64,000 nt of DNA from Flavobacteriaceae bacterium (GCA_947453195.1 CANGFO010000003.1:1-64000), one strand, 5' to 3'. Positions 35,150 to 44,604 are shown, numbered from the stretch's first letter. A program made the numbers and translations. The notes: generated by a model from the sequence alone, not told the origin.

Positions 35150-35722
35150 TTATTTTATTTCGTTTTCAAAATCACGTCGTTCTTTACTCCACATATTTGT
35201 AAAATAGGCTTCGTTAATTACTATTTGATTACCTAATCTTGTATAAAAACCTGCGGATTCATCATAATACATAGGTTTCTTTTTTCGAGAACAAAAAGTA
35301 TAATCGTTTGCCAAATGATAATTACTCGCCTTATTAATTAGGGCTGCAAAATTACGAACATTACTTCTTAAAAAGGAATTAATTGTACTTTCTATTTCAT
35401 TCTTTTGATTGTAGTCTACTTCATTAAATTTGAAAAAATTTGCATAATATTTCCATCGGATAGCGCCCAAAATGAAAATATAACTCGCTTCGTTAAATTG
35501 TTCTTTTTTAAGAAGTACAACTGCTTCATCCATATATTTTTGCGGAGATTTCGAATTTAATTTTGTAGCAACATCAAAAACAAACGGATTTAATTCACCT
35601 TCTTTCTTATTTGATTTTAAATAATCAGCATAAGAATAGAATTTTGTATAAATACTATCTGAATATTGAGCGGTTGTAAAAGTTGCGGAAAACAAAAGAA
35701 TTAGAATACTGATTTTCTTCAT
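35150..35722 (-). CDS. Exported hypothetical protein of the gld operon
   Basis: A 190-residue protein with a clear signal peptide (residues 1-18, TFTTAQ). The mature part is rich in Tyr, Phe, Asn and Lys and looks helical, with no Cys pair except one single Cys in YTFCSRKKKP. I do not recognise the family. It lies 11 bases after the SAM hydrolase gene and 3 before the ABM gene. A link to gliding is possible by location only. Confidence 0.75.
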   Translation of the reverse strand: MKKISILILLFSATFTTAQYSDSIYTKFYSYADYLKSNKKEGELNPFVFDVATKLNSKSPQKYMDEAVVLLKKEQFNEASYIFILGAIRWKYYANFFKFNEVDYNQKNEIESTINSFLRSNVRNFAALINKASNYHLANDYTFCSRKKKPMYYDESAGFYTRLGNQIVINEAYFTNMWSKERRDFENEIK

Positions 35723-35733
35723 TTAAAATTATT

Positions 35734-36558
35734 TTAACTGAATTGAATCATCACAAAATCACGACATTCTAAACCTAATAAACTGGAAGCCGAACCAATT
35801 TTAGGATTACTTTTATACAAACCAATTTCCAAAAATCCAGCTTCATTAAAAATGGCTAAAGATTTTCCCATAACATTATAAAGCGACTGCTTTTCAATCG
35901 TCTCAATGTCAGAATATTTTGCAAAAATATTTTTAACTTTTTTGTTTTTAAATTGCACTTCGTAAGGCCTCCCTTTGGCCGTTTCTAAAAATATTTTTTT
36001 AGAAATATTGGTAATAGCATTTCCAAAATTATCTATATAAACCACATATCCTTTAATTGATTTTTTATCAGAATCAACTACCGCTTGAAGTTCGGTAACC
36101 TCTTTAAGGGTTTGAATTTCTTTGCCAACTACTGTTAGCGAACCACCTTTAGCTATATGGACTGCAGTGGTTACTAATACATCCATATCAGTAGCTTCAG
36201 GAAGTAATCGATCGTGAATGTTAATCGCAACCATTTTTTGAGGCTTAATTTGGGTAGTCAACAAACTCAATATTCCATTATCTGCAGTTACAAAAAAATG
36301 ATCATTCCATTGCACCACAACATGCTGGTTGTCCTCTTTTAATTCGATATCTACGCCAATAATATGCACCGTTCCTTTTGGAAAACTAGCATAAGCACCT
36401 TGAAGTAAATAACTGGCTTCGCTAATATTAAAGGGATCTACTTGATGTGAAATATCAACGATTATCAATTCTTTACTTTGTGATAATATTTTACCCTTCA
36501 AAGCACCCACATAATGGTCTTTGTATCCGTAGTCGGTTGTAAGGGTAATTATTGACAT
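35734..36558 (-). CDS. SAM hydroxide adenosyltransferase (DUF62 family)
   Basis: A 274-residue enzyme of the chlorinase/fluorinase-like DUF62 family, which in bacteria generally hydrolyses S-adenosylmethionine to adenosine and methionine. ITLTTDYGYKDHYVGALKG holds the conserved Asp and the SAM-binding loop; VDISHQVDPFNISEASYLL carries the His/Asp region; FVTADNGILS and DNFGNAITNI follow. I chose ATG at 36558 (MSIITLTTD), as a longer frame (from 36621) adds non-family residues. First gene of the gldFG operon, divergent from phoH. Confidence 0.9.
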   Translation of the reverse strand: MSIITLTTDYGYKDHYVGALKGKILSQSKELIIVDISHQVDPFNISEASYLLQGAYASFPKGTVHIIGVDIELKEDNQHVVVQWNDHFFVTADNGILSLLTTQIKPQKMVAINIHDRLLPEATDMDVLVTTAVHIAKGGSLTVVGKEIQTLKEVTELQAVVDSDKKSIKGYVVYIDNFGNAITNISKKIFLETAKGRPYEVQFKNKKVKNIFAKYSDIETIEKQSLYNVMGKSLAIFNEAGFLEIGLYKSNPKIGSASSLLGLECRDFVMIQFS

Positions 36559-36601
36559 AAAATTGTTTATAAATAAATCGGAATTGTACCGGTGTATTTC
36601 A

Positions 36602-36626
36602 TAAATTTGAAATGATTGCAAATCTA
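36602..36626. promoter_or_regulatory. Divergent promoter boxes between SAM hydrolase operon and phoH
   Basis: TAAATTTG at 36602-36609 (plus, for phoH) and TAGATTTG on the minus strand (36619-36626, for the gldFG operon) both match TAnnTTTG. No good -33 elements are at standard distance. The two boxes face apart, with 9 bases between. Confidence 0.45.
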
Positions 36627-36665
36627 CTAATAATTAGTAAAAAATAATTAAAAAACTACTACCAT

Positions 36666-37616
36666 TTGAACGAACGCATCATTGAATTACACGACATTGC
36701 TCCAAAAGAATTTTGGGGTACGCAAGATTCCCATCTTGAAACGATAAAAAAGTATTATCCAAGATTAAAGATTGTAGCTCGAGGTACTACCCTAAAAGTA
36801 TTTGGAGAAAAAGCTGAGTTGGATGAATTTGAAACAAGATTCAACCGATTAATGCTTCACTTTACAAGATACAATAATATTGATTCGAACGTAATTGATC
36901 GAGTTATTCAAAGTAATTCAGGTGAAGAGCAACGCATGCCCGACCACGAGAAAATTCTTGTTCATGGATTAGGCGGGAAACTTATTAAAGCGATGACTCC
37001 AAACCAGCATTTACTAGTAGAAACCGTTTTTAAAAACGATATGGTTTTTGCCGTTGGTCCTGCTGGAACAGGTAAAACCTACACCGGTGTTGCTCTTGCC
37101 GTTAAAGCTTTAAAGGAAAAACAAGTAAAAAGGATCATATTAACGCGACCTGCAGTAGAAGCTGGTGAAAACCTAGGTTTCTTACCTGGAGACATGAAAG
37201 AAAAACTAGATCCCTACATGCAACCGCTTTATGATGCATTACGAGACATGTTGCCTCCGCAAACATTGGAAGATTATATTCTTAAAGGGATAATTCAAAT
37301 TGCTCCTTTGGCATTTATGAGAGGAAGAACATTAGATAATGCATTTGTCATATTGGATGAAGCCCAAAACACGACGCATTCTCAAATGAAAATGTTTTTA
37401 ACTCGTATGGGAAAGAATGCCAAGTTCATTATTACAGGTGATCCCGGTCAAGTAGATTTGCCAAGAAGAACGATATCCGGATTAAAAGAAGCTTTATTAG
37501 TTTTAAAAGATATTGACGGAATTGGGATCATTTATCTTGACGATAAAGATATTGTTCGCCATCGATTGGTGAAAAAAGTAATTGATGCGTACAAAAGTAT
37601 TGAAAATCACGATTAA
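36666..37616 (+). CDS. PhoH-family ATPase
   Basis: A 316-residue cytoplasmic ATPase of the PhoH family. Walker A is GPAGTGKTYTG near residue 135, followed by LTRPAVEAGENLGFLPGD, the family hallmark, and Walker B VILDEAQNTT. An N-terminal KH-like or ribosome-related segment precedes. The role is uncertain (RNA-related, ATP-dependent). The start codon is TTG at 36666: no ATG exists in frame upstream before a stop, and NERIIELHDIAPKEFW continues to family homology. Confidence 0.92.
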   Translation: MNERIIELHDIAPKEFWGTQDSHLETIKKYYPRLKIVARGTTLKVFGEKAELDEFETRFNRLMLHFTRYNNIDSNVIDRVIQSNSGEEQRMPDHEKILVHGLGGKLIKAMTPNQHLLVETVFKNDMVFAVGPAGTGKTYTGVALAVKALKEKQVKRIILTRPAVEAGENLGFLPGDMKEKLDPYMQPLYDALRDMLPPQTLEDYILKGIIQIAPLAFMRGRTLDNAFVILDEAQNTTHSQMKMFLTRMGKNAKFIITGDPGQVDLPRRTISGLKEALLVLKDIDGIGIIYLDDKDIVRHRLVKKVIDAYKSIENHD

Positions 37617-37659
37617 TAATTCGTAAATCTTTTCGACCTTTGCGTGAAACAAGCTCCCT

Positions 37660-38304
37660 ATGAAAGACCTTAGTAACTATAGAAAATCCTACGAAAAAAA
37701 CGAATTACTTGAAGAAAATATCCCAGAGGACCCTATTAATTTATTTAATAGATGGTTTCATGAAACCGAAGATTTTGGTGGTGTAGACGAAGTAAATGCG
37801 ATGACGGTAGCTACAATTGGATTAGATGGATTCCCAAAATCTAGAGTTGTTTTACTAAAGAAATTCAATGAAGAAGGTTTTATTTTTTACACCAATTACA
37901 ATTCGGAGAAAGGAAAAGCAATTCAAAAAAACCCTAATATTTGTTTGTCGTTTTTTTGGACAAGTCTTGAGCGACAAGTCATCATAAAAGGAATTGCCGA
38001 AAAAACTATAGAAGCAGTATCCGATAATTATTTTGCTTCAAGACCCGACGGAAGTAAGCTAGGTGCGATTGTATCACCGCAAAGCGAGGTAATTCTGAAT
38101 AGGGAATTTCTAGAAACTAATTTAAAAAAATTAGAACAAGAATTTGAAAATACTGAAATTGAAAGACCAAAACACTGGGGAGGATTTTTAGTTAGACCCG
38201 TAGAAGTAGAATTTTGGCAAGGGCGTGCTAATAGATTACACGACCGAATTCGATACCAATTGCAATCGGATTTTAATTGGAAAATGGAGCGATTGGCTCC
38301 ATAA
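37660..38304 (+). CDS. pdxH: Pyridoxamine 5'-phosphate oxidase
   Basis: A 214-residue FMN enzyme producing pyridoxal 5'-phosphate from PNP or PMP. FPKSRVVLLKKF (FMN and substrate contacts), FYTNYNSEKGKAI, SFFWTSLERQVIIKG, and the C-terminal VEFWQGRANRLHDR are all family signatures. Normal length; ends ERLAP. Alone, 43 bases after phoH. Confidence 0.96.
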   Translation: MKDLSNYRKSYEKNELLEENIPEDPINLFNRWFHETEDFGGVDEVNAMTVATIGLDGFPKSRVVLLKKFNEEGFIFYTNYNSEKGKAIQKNPNICLSFFWTSLERQVIIKGIAEKTIEAVSDNYFASRPDGSKLGAIVSPQSEVILNREFLETNLKKLEQEFENTEIERPKHWGGFLVRPVEVEFWQGRANRLHDRIRYQLQSDFNWKMERLAP

Positions 38305-38411
38305 CATATATAAAACTTAATCATTATATAACAATTAAAGATTTTATAAATTTTATATTCGCACAACATAAAATTTTCAAATAATCTATCTTTATTTTAA
38401 GAACTAAAAGT

Positions 38412-40532
38412 ATGAATACAGGAACCAATTATAGGTATATAGATCGTGAAAAAAGTTGGTTGAATTTTAATGCAAGAGTACTTCAAGAGGCAGCTGATGT
38501 TACGGTACCTCTTCTTGATAGACTTCGATTTTTAGGTATTTTTTCCAATAATTTAGATGAATTTTTTAGAGTTCGTTTTGCCGCTATTCGCAGATTAAGT
38601 TTATCTGGAGAATCTGGAGAAAAAGTACTAGGCGGAATTACTGCAGAACAATTATTGCATGACATCACTAAAATTGTGATCAAGCAACAAGCAGACAGTT
38701 TGAAAATCCTTAAAGAAATTGAAGACGAATTAGAAAAACAAAATATCATAATTGTAAATGAAACCCAATTATGTCCAGAACATCAAGAATTTGTACATGA
38801 ATTTTTTATTCAAAAAGTTAGTCCTGAATTAATTACAATCATCTTAAATGATTTAGCAGAATTCCCATTATTAAAAGATACAGCAGGATATTTAGCTATT
38901 AAATTGGTAATGAACACTAAGGAAAAATCTAAACCCTTAGGGATTTTAAGAGCAAGAAATGAAGTTCATTACGCGATTATTGAAATGCCAAAAAACTTTA
39001 ATCGAATTGTAGTACTTCCTTCAATTGGTGATAAGCAATACATCATGATGCTAGATGATGTAATTCGATACAATTTGAGCAGTATTTTCAATATTTTCGA
39101 TTACAAAAGTATTTCAGCACACATGATAAAAATTACTCGTGATGCGCAATTAGATATTGACAGCGACATGAGTAAAAGTATGTTACAAAAAATTGCTACC
39201 TCAGTAAAAGACAGAAGAATTGGAGAGCCTGTAAGATTTGTTTACGATAAAAGTATTGGAAAAGATACTTTAGCCTTCTTCCTTAACCGAATGAAAATTG
39301 ATTCTACAGATAGTATCATTCCTGGTGGTCGCTACCACAATAGAAGAGATTACATGGATTTTCCAAATTTGGGAAGATTTGATTTATTATACCAACAGAA
39401 AAAACCATTAGGCGTTCCAGGGCTGAGCCTTGAAGGAAGTATTTTAAACAAAATTGCAACTAAAGATTTCATGATTTCTGCTCCATATCAATCCTACTCT
39501 TATGTTATAAAATTATTAAGAGAAGCAGCTTTGGATCCGAAAGTCAGTTCCATTAAAATTACATTATACCGTTTAGCAAAAAACTCTCAAATAATCAGTT
39601 CCTTAATTAATGCTGTAAAAAATGGAAAACGTGTAGTGGTTCAAATTGAATTACAAGCTCGTTTTGATGAAGCAAATAATATTTCCTATGCCGAACAAAT
39701 GCAGCAAGAAGGAATTGAATTAATTTTTGGAATAAAAGGGCTAAAAGTACACAGTAAAATTTGTGTTATAGAACGGTTTGAAGAAGGCAAAACAAAACGC
39801 TACGGATTTATATCTACTGGAAATTTCAACGAATCAACAGCTAAAGTATATACCGATGTAACTTTGTTAACTAGTCACCAACAAATTTTAAAAGACGTCT
39901 CTAAAATTTTTGATTTTTTTGAAATCAATTACCGATTACATCGTTACAAACATTTAATTGTTTCACCCCATTATTCGAGAGGTAAGTTTTACAAACTAAT
40001 CGATAGAGAAATTCACAATGCTCTAGCTGGAAGACCTGCTTATATAAATTTAAAAATGAATAGCTTATCCGATTTTGCTATGATAGATAAACTGTATGAT
40101 GCAAGTAATGCTGGAGTAAAAATAAAAATGCAAATTCGTGGAATTTGCTGTCTAATACCGGGAGTTAAAGGCATGAGCGAAAATATTGAAGCAATAAGCA
40201 TTGTAGATAATTTTCTAGAACATACCCGTTTGTTTATATTTTGTAATGACAATAATCCAGAAGTGTTTATTTCTTCTGCCGATTTTATGACTCGAAATTT
40301 AGATGGTCGAGTTGAAGTAACTTGTCCTATTTACCAAGAAGACATTAAGAAACAATTAATTGATACTTTTGAAGTAGGTTGGAAAGGAAATGTAAAAGCA
40401 CGATTTCATTCAGAAAAATTAGACAATAAATACCGAATTCGTAAAGAAGGCGAACCTGTTTTTAGAGCACAATTAGAAACCTATAACTATTTCAAAAACC
40501 AACAAGATGCCAGCGAAGGGTACTTGTCTTAA
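38412..40532 (+). CDS. ppk1: Polyphosphate kinase 1
   Basis: A 706-residue enzyme that makes inorganic polyphosphate from ATP. REKSWLNFNARVLQEA starts the N-terminal domain, and FLGIFSNNLDEFFRVR follows. The catalytic phospholipase-D-like halves hold the autophosphorylated His in LKVHSKICVIER near residue 446, with STGNFNESTAK after it. Full length. ppx follows 24 bases later, pairing synthesis and breakdown of polyphosphate. Confidence 0.96.
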   Translation: MNTGTNYRYIDREKSWLNFNARVLQEAADVTVPLLDRLRFLGIFSNNLDEFFRVRFAAIRRLSLSGESGEKVLGGITAEQLLHDITKIVIKQQADSLKILKEIEDELEKQNIIIVNETQLCPEHQEFVHEFFIQKVSPELITIILNDLAEFPLLKDTAGYLAIKLVMNTKEKSKPLGILRARNEVHYAIIEMPKNFNRIVVLPSIGDKQYIMMLDDVIRYNLSSIFNIFDYKSISAHMIKITRDAQLDIDSDMSKSMLQKIATSVKDRRIGEPVRFVYDKSIGKDTLAFFLNRMKIDSTDSIIPGGRYHNRRDYMDFPNLGRFDLLYQQKKPLGVPGLSLEGSILNKIATKDFMISAPYQSYSYVIKLLREAALDPKVSSIKITLYRLAKNSQIISSLINAVKNGKRVVVQIELQARFDEANNISYAEQMQQEGIELIFGIKGLKVHSKICVIERFEEGKTKRYGFISTGNFNESTAKVYTDVTLLTSHQQILKDVSKIFDFFEINYRLHRYKHLIVSPHYSRGKFYKLIDREIHNALAGRPAYINLKMNSLSDFAMIDKLYDASNAGVKIKMQIRGICCLIPGVKGMSENIEAISIVDNFLEHTRLFIFCNDNNPEVFISSADFMTRNLDGRVEVTCPIYQEDIKKQLIDTFEVGWKGNVKARFHSEKLDNKYRIRKEGEPVFRAQLETYNYFKNQQDASEGYLS

Positions 40533-40556
40533 TTTGCATATTACCGCCAATACAAA

Positions 40557-41447
40557 ATGATTTCAATAAAAAAATATGCTGCAATTGATATAGGTTCCAA
40601 CGCCATGCGTTTACTTATAGCGAATGTAGTTGAACAAAAAGGGAAAGAAACCCAATTTAATAAATCTGAACTAATAAGAGTTCCAATTCGTTTAGGTCAA
40701 GATGCGTTTACTGTTGGTGAAATTACTCCAGAAAATATTGAACGAATGGTTGATGCTATGTCGGCTTTCAAACTATTAATGAAAGTTTATAAAGTAGAAC
40801 GCTACAAAGCTTGTGCAACTTCTGCAATGCGGGAAGCCTATAATAGCAAGGAAGTTGTTGAAATTATTAAGAAAAAATCTAATATTGACATTGAAATTAT
40901 TGATGGCAAACAAGAGGCAGCCATCATTGCCTCTTCTGATTTACATGATTTTATTGCTTCTGATAAAACGTATTTGTATGTAGATGTAGGTGGAGGAAGT
41001 ACTGAATTCTCCTTATTTTCAGATGGGAAAATGGTCGCATCAAAATCATTTAAAAATGGAACCGTTCGATTATTAAATGATATGGTCAATGAAGTGGTTT
41101 GGGAAGAAATTGAAAAATGGATTAAGTTGCATTGTGAACCTTATGATAATATTACCCTTATCGGTTCGGGTGGAAACATTAATAAATTATTTAAATTATC
41201 TGGAAAACAACAGTCTAAACCATTGTCTTTTTTATACTTAAACTCACAATACCAATATTTAAATTCATTATCTTATGAAGATCGAATATTTGAACTTGGA
41301 TTAAATACAGACCGTGCCGATGTTATCATTCCTGCAACCAGAATTTATTTAAACGCTATGAAATGGAGTGGTGCTCGAAAAATATATGTTCCTAAAATTG
41401 GACTTTCCGATGGTATCGTGAAAGCCATGTATTATGGAAAAATATAA
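40557..41447 (+). CDS. Exopolyphosphatase / GppA-family phosphatase
   Basis: A 296-residue member of the Ppx/GppA family (ASKHA fold). AAIDIGSNAMRLLI is the phosphate-1 loop, YVDVGGGSTEFSLF the second, and LIGSGGNINKLF a later nucleotide-site block. It is a short form without the C-terminal HD domains of E. coli Ppx. Located just after ppk1, it most likely degrades polyphosphate, with guanosine pentaphosphate hydrolysis an alternative. Confidence 0.9.
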   Translation: MISIKKYAAIDIGSNAMRLLIANVVEQKGKETQFNKSELIRVPIRLGQDAFTVGEITPENIERMVDAMSAFKLLMKVYKVERYKACATSAMREAYNSKEVVEIIKKKSNIDIEIIDGKQEAAIIASSDLHDFIASDKTYLYVDVGGGSTEFSLFSDGKMVASKSFKNGTVRLLNDMVNEVVWEEIEKWIKLHCEPYDNITLIGSGGNINKLFKLSGKQQSKPLSFLYLNSQYQYLNSLSYEDRIFELGLNTDRADVIIPATRIYLNAMKWSGARKIYVPKIGLSDGIVKAMYYGKI

Positions 41448-41478
41448 ATTACTATTAACCAAAACCCCTAACCTATCT

Positions 41479-42480
41479 ATGAAAAAATTAATCCTATTAT
41501 TTGCATTTCTAACATTAATTTCTTGTAAAAAAGAAGAAAATTCAACTACTTATTTCCAATCGGAATCCACTGGAATGCAAATTGGTGGTGTTCAAAAAAT
41601 AGCGATTGAAACTCCAAAAGGAAAATTTAATGTTTGGACCAAACGCATTGGAAACAATCCAAAAATTAAATTACTATTATTAAATGGAGGACCAGGAATG
41701 TCTCATGAGTATTTTGAGTGCATGGAAAGCTTCTTGCCAAAAGAAGGAATAGAATTTATTTATTACGATCAGCTAGGTACCGGTTTTTCAGACAATCCTA
41801 ACGACACAACTATGTGGGATCTACCAAGATATGTTGAAGAAGTTGAGCAAGTGCGTGTAGCTTTACATCTTGATAAAGATAATTTTTATTTATTAGGACA
41901 TTCTTGGGGTGGAATATTAGCAATGCAATATGCTTTGAAATACCAAAACAACCTAAAAGGAATTGTCGTATCCAACATGATGGCAAGTTGCCCAAAATAT
42001 GGAGAATATTCAAAAGTGTTGCAAAGCAAATTAAATCCAGATGTATTGAAAGCCATTCAAGATTTGGAAGCCAAAAAAGATTATGCCAACCCCAAATACA
42101 TGGAATTGTTAATGGCAAATTTTTACAACCAACACATTCTAAGACTTCCAGTTAGCGAATGGCCAGAACCAGTTACTCGATCTATGGGAAGATTGAATCA
42201 TTCTCTTTATATAACCATGCAAGGACCTAGCGAAATGGGGCTTTCGGGTAAATTAACCAACTGGGATGTTTCTAAAGAATTAAAAAACATATCGGTTCCT
42301 ACACTTGTCATCGGCGCAAAATACGACACCATGGATCCAAAATACATGAAATGGATGGCTTCTCAGTTTCAAAAAGGAACGTATTTGTATTGTGCAAACG
42401 GAAGTCACATGAGTTTGTATGACGACCAACAAACCTACATGAAAGGTTTGATCGATTTCTTGAAAAAAGGAAATGAATAA
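41479..42480 (+). CDS. Lipoprotein, proline-iminopeptidase-like alpha/beta hydrolase
   Basis: A 333-residue alpha/beta hydrolase. The start I chose (41479) gives a lipoprotein signal with lipobox LISC at Cys18; an in-frame ATG at 41434 overlaps ppx and is less likely. LNGGPGMSHEYF corresponds to the HGGPG motif of proline iminopeptidases, LLGHSWGGILAM has the nucleophilic Ser, and NGSHMSLYDD at the end the His. It probably trims N-terminal proline from peptides in the periplasm or at the outer membrane. Confidence 0.88.
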   Translation: MKKLILLFAFLTLISCKKEENSTTYFQSESTGMQIGGVQKIAIETPKGKFNVWTKRIGNNPKIKLLLLNGGPGMSHEYFECMESFLPKEGIEFIYYDQLGTGFSDNPNDTTMWDLPRYVEEVEQVRVALHLDKDNFYLLGHSWGGILAMQYALKYQNNLKGIVVSNMMASCPKYGEYSKVLQSKLNPDVLKAIQDLEAKKDYANPKYMELLMANFYNQHILRLPVSEWPEPVTRSMGRLNHSLYITMQGPSEMGLSGKLTNWDVSKELKNISVPTLVIGAKYDTMDPKYMKWMASQFQKGTYLYCANGSHMSLYDDQQTYMKGLIDFLKKGNE

Positions 42481-42485
42481 AGAAT

Positions 42486-42518
42486 AAAAAAAGGGATGTT
42501 AAAACATCCCTTTTTTTA
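42486..42518. terminator. Bidirectional terminator between hydrolase and dnaX
   Basis: AAAAGGGATGT pairs with ACATCCCTTTT around 42489-42514, with A run before and seven T after. Serves both convergent genes. Confidence 0.9.
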
Positions 42519-42519
42519 T

Positions 42520-44295
42520 TTATAAATCCAAATCAAAAGCACGCCGGAACTCTTCAAGATGCGGATTGATTTCGTTTAATCGGTTGTATTTATCTTGTGC
42601 GGTAAATGCCACTTTACTTTTAACACTTTCATTTACAACTACCTCAATAGTGATTTCATGATTATGTAAATGGCCTCGTAAATAACCTAGTAAATCGGGT
42701 TTTTCTTTATCAAAATCAATCTTGGAACCTTCATTTGGCAACGCGTATATAATTTTAAATCCCTCTAGTTTAGGATCACTTATTCGCAATAAAGAAGCCA
42801 TAATCATGTATCCTTTATCGGTTAATCGTTGTGCATATTTAAACCAAAAATCGAGCATATCCGTTTCGGTAAAATCTTCAGTAGGAAAATGAACTTCCTC
42901 TTTAATCATGCCTTTTTGTGCCTCCTGCATTTCTTTTTTAGCCCTAATACTAGACAAAGAAAAAGCGGAAACATTGGGTTGACTTGAAATTGGCGTATGA
43001 TTTTGTGTTGGAGTTTCTTGGGTAGGTGTTATAATTTGATCTGCTTCAGATGGAGCTGTTTCAACTTCTAAATCTTGACTAACGATTTCAATCTCCTGCT
43101 TTCCAACTTCCAACTTCTCGCTAGTTTCTTCTATCTTCTGAATTGTAACTTCAGGCTTCAGACTTGGCGCTTCAACAATGGAATAATCAGATCTTCTAAA
43201 ATAAGTTGGTGGAATTATAAACTCATTTTTTTTTTCTCCATCAAAATTGATAGAGCAAAGTTGCATAAGTGCTAGTTCTACTAGCAGCCTTTGGTTTTGG
43301 GAAACTTTGAACTTTAAATCGCAGTCGTTGGCAATTTCAATACCTTTCAATAAAAACTCGGTAGTACATTGCTGAGCTTGTTCACCGTATAATTTTTGAG
43401 CCTGCTCTCCTGCCTCCAATAAAGAAAGTGTTGCTGGATTTTTGCAAACTAATACATCTCTAAAATGAGATGCTAAACCTGCAATAAAATGATGTCCGTC
43501 AAATCCTTTAGCTAAAATTTCATTATAGGAAACTAAAATTTGAGGAATATTGTTTTCCAAAATCAAATTAGTGATGGAAATATACGTTTCGTAATCTAAT
43601 ACATTTAGATTTTCAGTAACGGCTTGTCGCGTTAAATTGGTACCACAATAAGATACTACTCTATCAAAAATAGACAAAGCATCGCGCATAGCGCCATCTG
43701 CTTTTTGAGCTATAATATGTAATGCATCATCTTCAAAAGAAACCCCTTGACTTGAAGCTACTTCAGCCAAATGCTCTTTAGCGTCTTTAACCGTAATTCT
43801 TTTAAAATCAAATATTTGACAACGCGATAAGATAGTAGGAATAATTTTGTGTTTTTCGGTCGTCGCCAAAATAAAAATAGCATGCTTTGGAGGCTCCTCT
43901 AAAGTCTTCAAAAAAGCATTAAATGCAGCAGAAGACAACATGTGCACCTCGTCAATAATATATACTTTATACTGACCCGTTTGCGGCGGTATTCTAACTT
44001 GGTCAATCAGATTTCTTATATCATCAACCGAATTATTAGAAGCAGCATCCAATTCAAAAACATTAAATGCAAAATCTTCATTTGGATCGTCATAACCTGG
44101 TTGGTTAATTTTACGTGCTAAAATTCGGGCACAAGTGGTTTTTCCTACCCCACGAGGTCCTGTAAATAATAAAGCAGAAGCAAGATGATTGGTTTCTATA
44201 GCGTTTAACAAAGTGCTAGTAATAGCTTGCTGACCCACCACATCTTTAAATGTTTGCGGACGGTATTTTCTTGCTGATACTACAAATTGTTCCAT
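42520..44295 (-). CDS. dnaX: DNA polymerase III subunit gamma/tau
   Basis: A 591-residue clamp-loader ATPase. The Walker A is GPRGVGKTTCARILARK, the DEAD-like box VYIIDEVHMLS, and the SRC-like motif ILSRCQIFDFKR. Domain III follows, then a Gln/Thr/Pro-rich linker (about 400-460) and a tau-type tail. The zinc-binding Cys4 module found between Walker A and DAAS in proteobacterial DnaX is missing (KINQPGYDDPNEDFAF has no Cys); this seems general in Bacteroidota. The minus-strand promoter at 44314-44344 is consensus. Confidence 0.97.
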   Translation of the reverse strand: MEQFVVSARKYRPQTFKDVVGQQAITSTLLNAIETNHLASALLFTGPRGVGKTTCARILARKINQPGYDDPNEDFAFNVFELDAASNNSVDDIRNLIDQVRIPPQTGQYKVYIIDEVHMLSSAAFNAFLKTLEEPPKHAIFILATTEKHKIIPTILSRCQIFDFKRITVKDAKEHLAEVASSQGVSFEDDALHIIAQKADGAMRDALSIFDRVVSYCGTNLTRQAVTENLNVLDYETYISITNLILENNIPQILVSYNEILAKGFDGHHFIAGLASHFRDVLVCKNPATLSLLEAGEQAQKLYGEQAQQCTTEFLLKGIEIANDCDLKFKVSQNQRLLVELALMQLCSINFDGEKKNEFIIPPTYFRRSDYSIVEAPSLKPEVTIQKIEETSEKLEVGKQEIEIVSQDLEVETAPSEADQIITPTQETPTQNHTPISSQPNVSAFSLSSIRAKKEMQEAQKGMIKEEVHFPTEDFTETDMLDFWFKYAQRLTDKGYMIMASLLRISDPKLEGFKIIYALPNEGSKIDFDKEKPDLLGYLRGHLHNHEITIEVVVNESVKSKVAFTAQDKYNRLNEINPHLEEFRRAFDLDL

Positions 44296-44313
44296 AGAAT
44301 TCTAATTGGTTTA

Positions 44314-44344
44314 CAAATATAGCTGTAATAAATTCAATTTCAAA
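44314..44344 (-). promoter_or_regulatory. Consensus promoter of dnaX
   Basis: On the minus strand TTTG (44344-44341), exactly 19 bases, TATATTTG (44321-44314). Perfect flavobacterial promoter; start codon of dnaX 19 bases downstream. Confidence 0.8.
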
Positions 44345-44390
44345 AATGAAAACCACAACATTTATGAATAAAAAATGCTATTTGTTAACA

Positions 44391-44497
44391 AAAAAAAGCC
44401 ACCCTTGGTACTGGGTGACTTTTTATTCGAGACAACTCGAAACTAACCAATAAATTATGTTTTAAATTCTTAAATTATCGAAATAAAAATAATTTAC
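44391..44497 (-). ncRNA. Candidate small RNA between dnaX and smpB
   Basis: The 316-base gap 44296-44611 between divergent dnaX and smpB contains a structure with no gene to serve. On the minus strand a TACATTTG box (44508-44501) with TTTG 16 bases upstream (44528-44525) could start a transcript near 44497. It would end with two hairpins: TTCGAG-ACAA-CTCGAA (44426-44441) and an imperfect stem GTCACCC/GGGTGGC (44398-44419), followed by a run of eight T, an intrinsic terminator. No coding frame is visible in it. I recall similar hairpin sequences in other Flavobacterium genomes. The rest of the gap has only the two mRNA promoters. Confidence 0.45.
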
Positions 44498-44575
44498 ATA
44501 CAAATGTATTTGTTATTTAAATTCCAAAAAATGACATTCGTCATGGTTTACAATTTCACCTGCTATTTTTTACTT

Positions 44576-44604
44576 TTTGTTTCATTATTTTGTTAGTACC
44601 TTTG
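44576..44604 (+). promoter_or_regulatory. smpB promoter, nearly abutting the start codon
   Basis: TTTG (44576-44579), 17 bases, TACCTTTG (44597-44604). The ATG of smpB is at 44612, so the transcript would have a leader of only about 0-5 bases. Confidence 0.75.

Noticed and set aside
41810..42155. Frames overlapping the alpha/beta hydrolase
   Set aside because: Shadows of a gene with intact GGPG and GHSWGG motifs.
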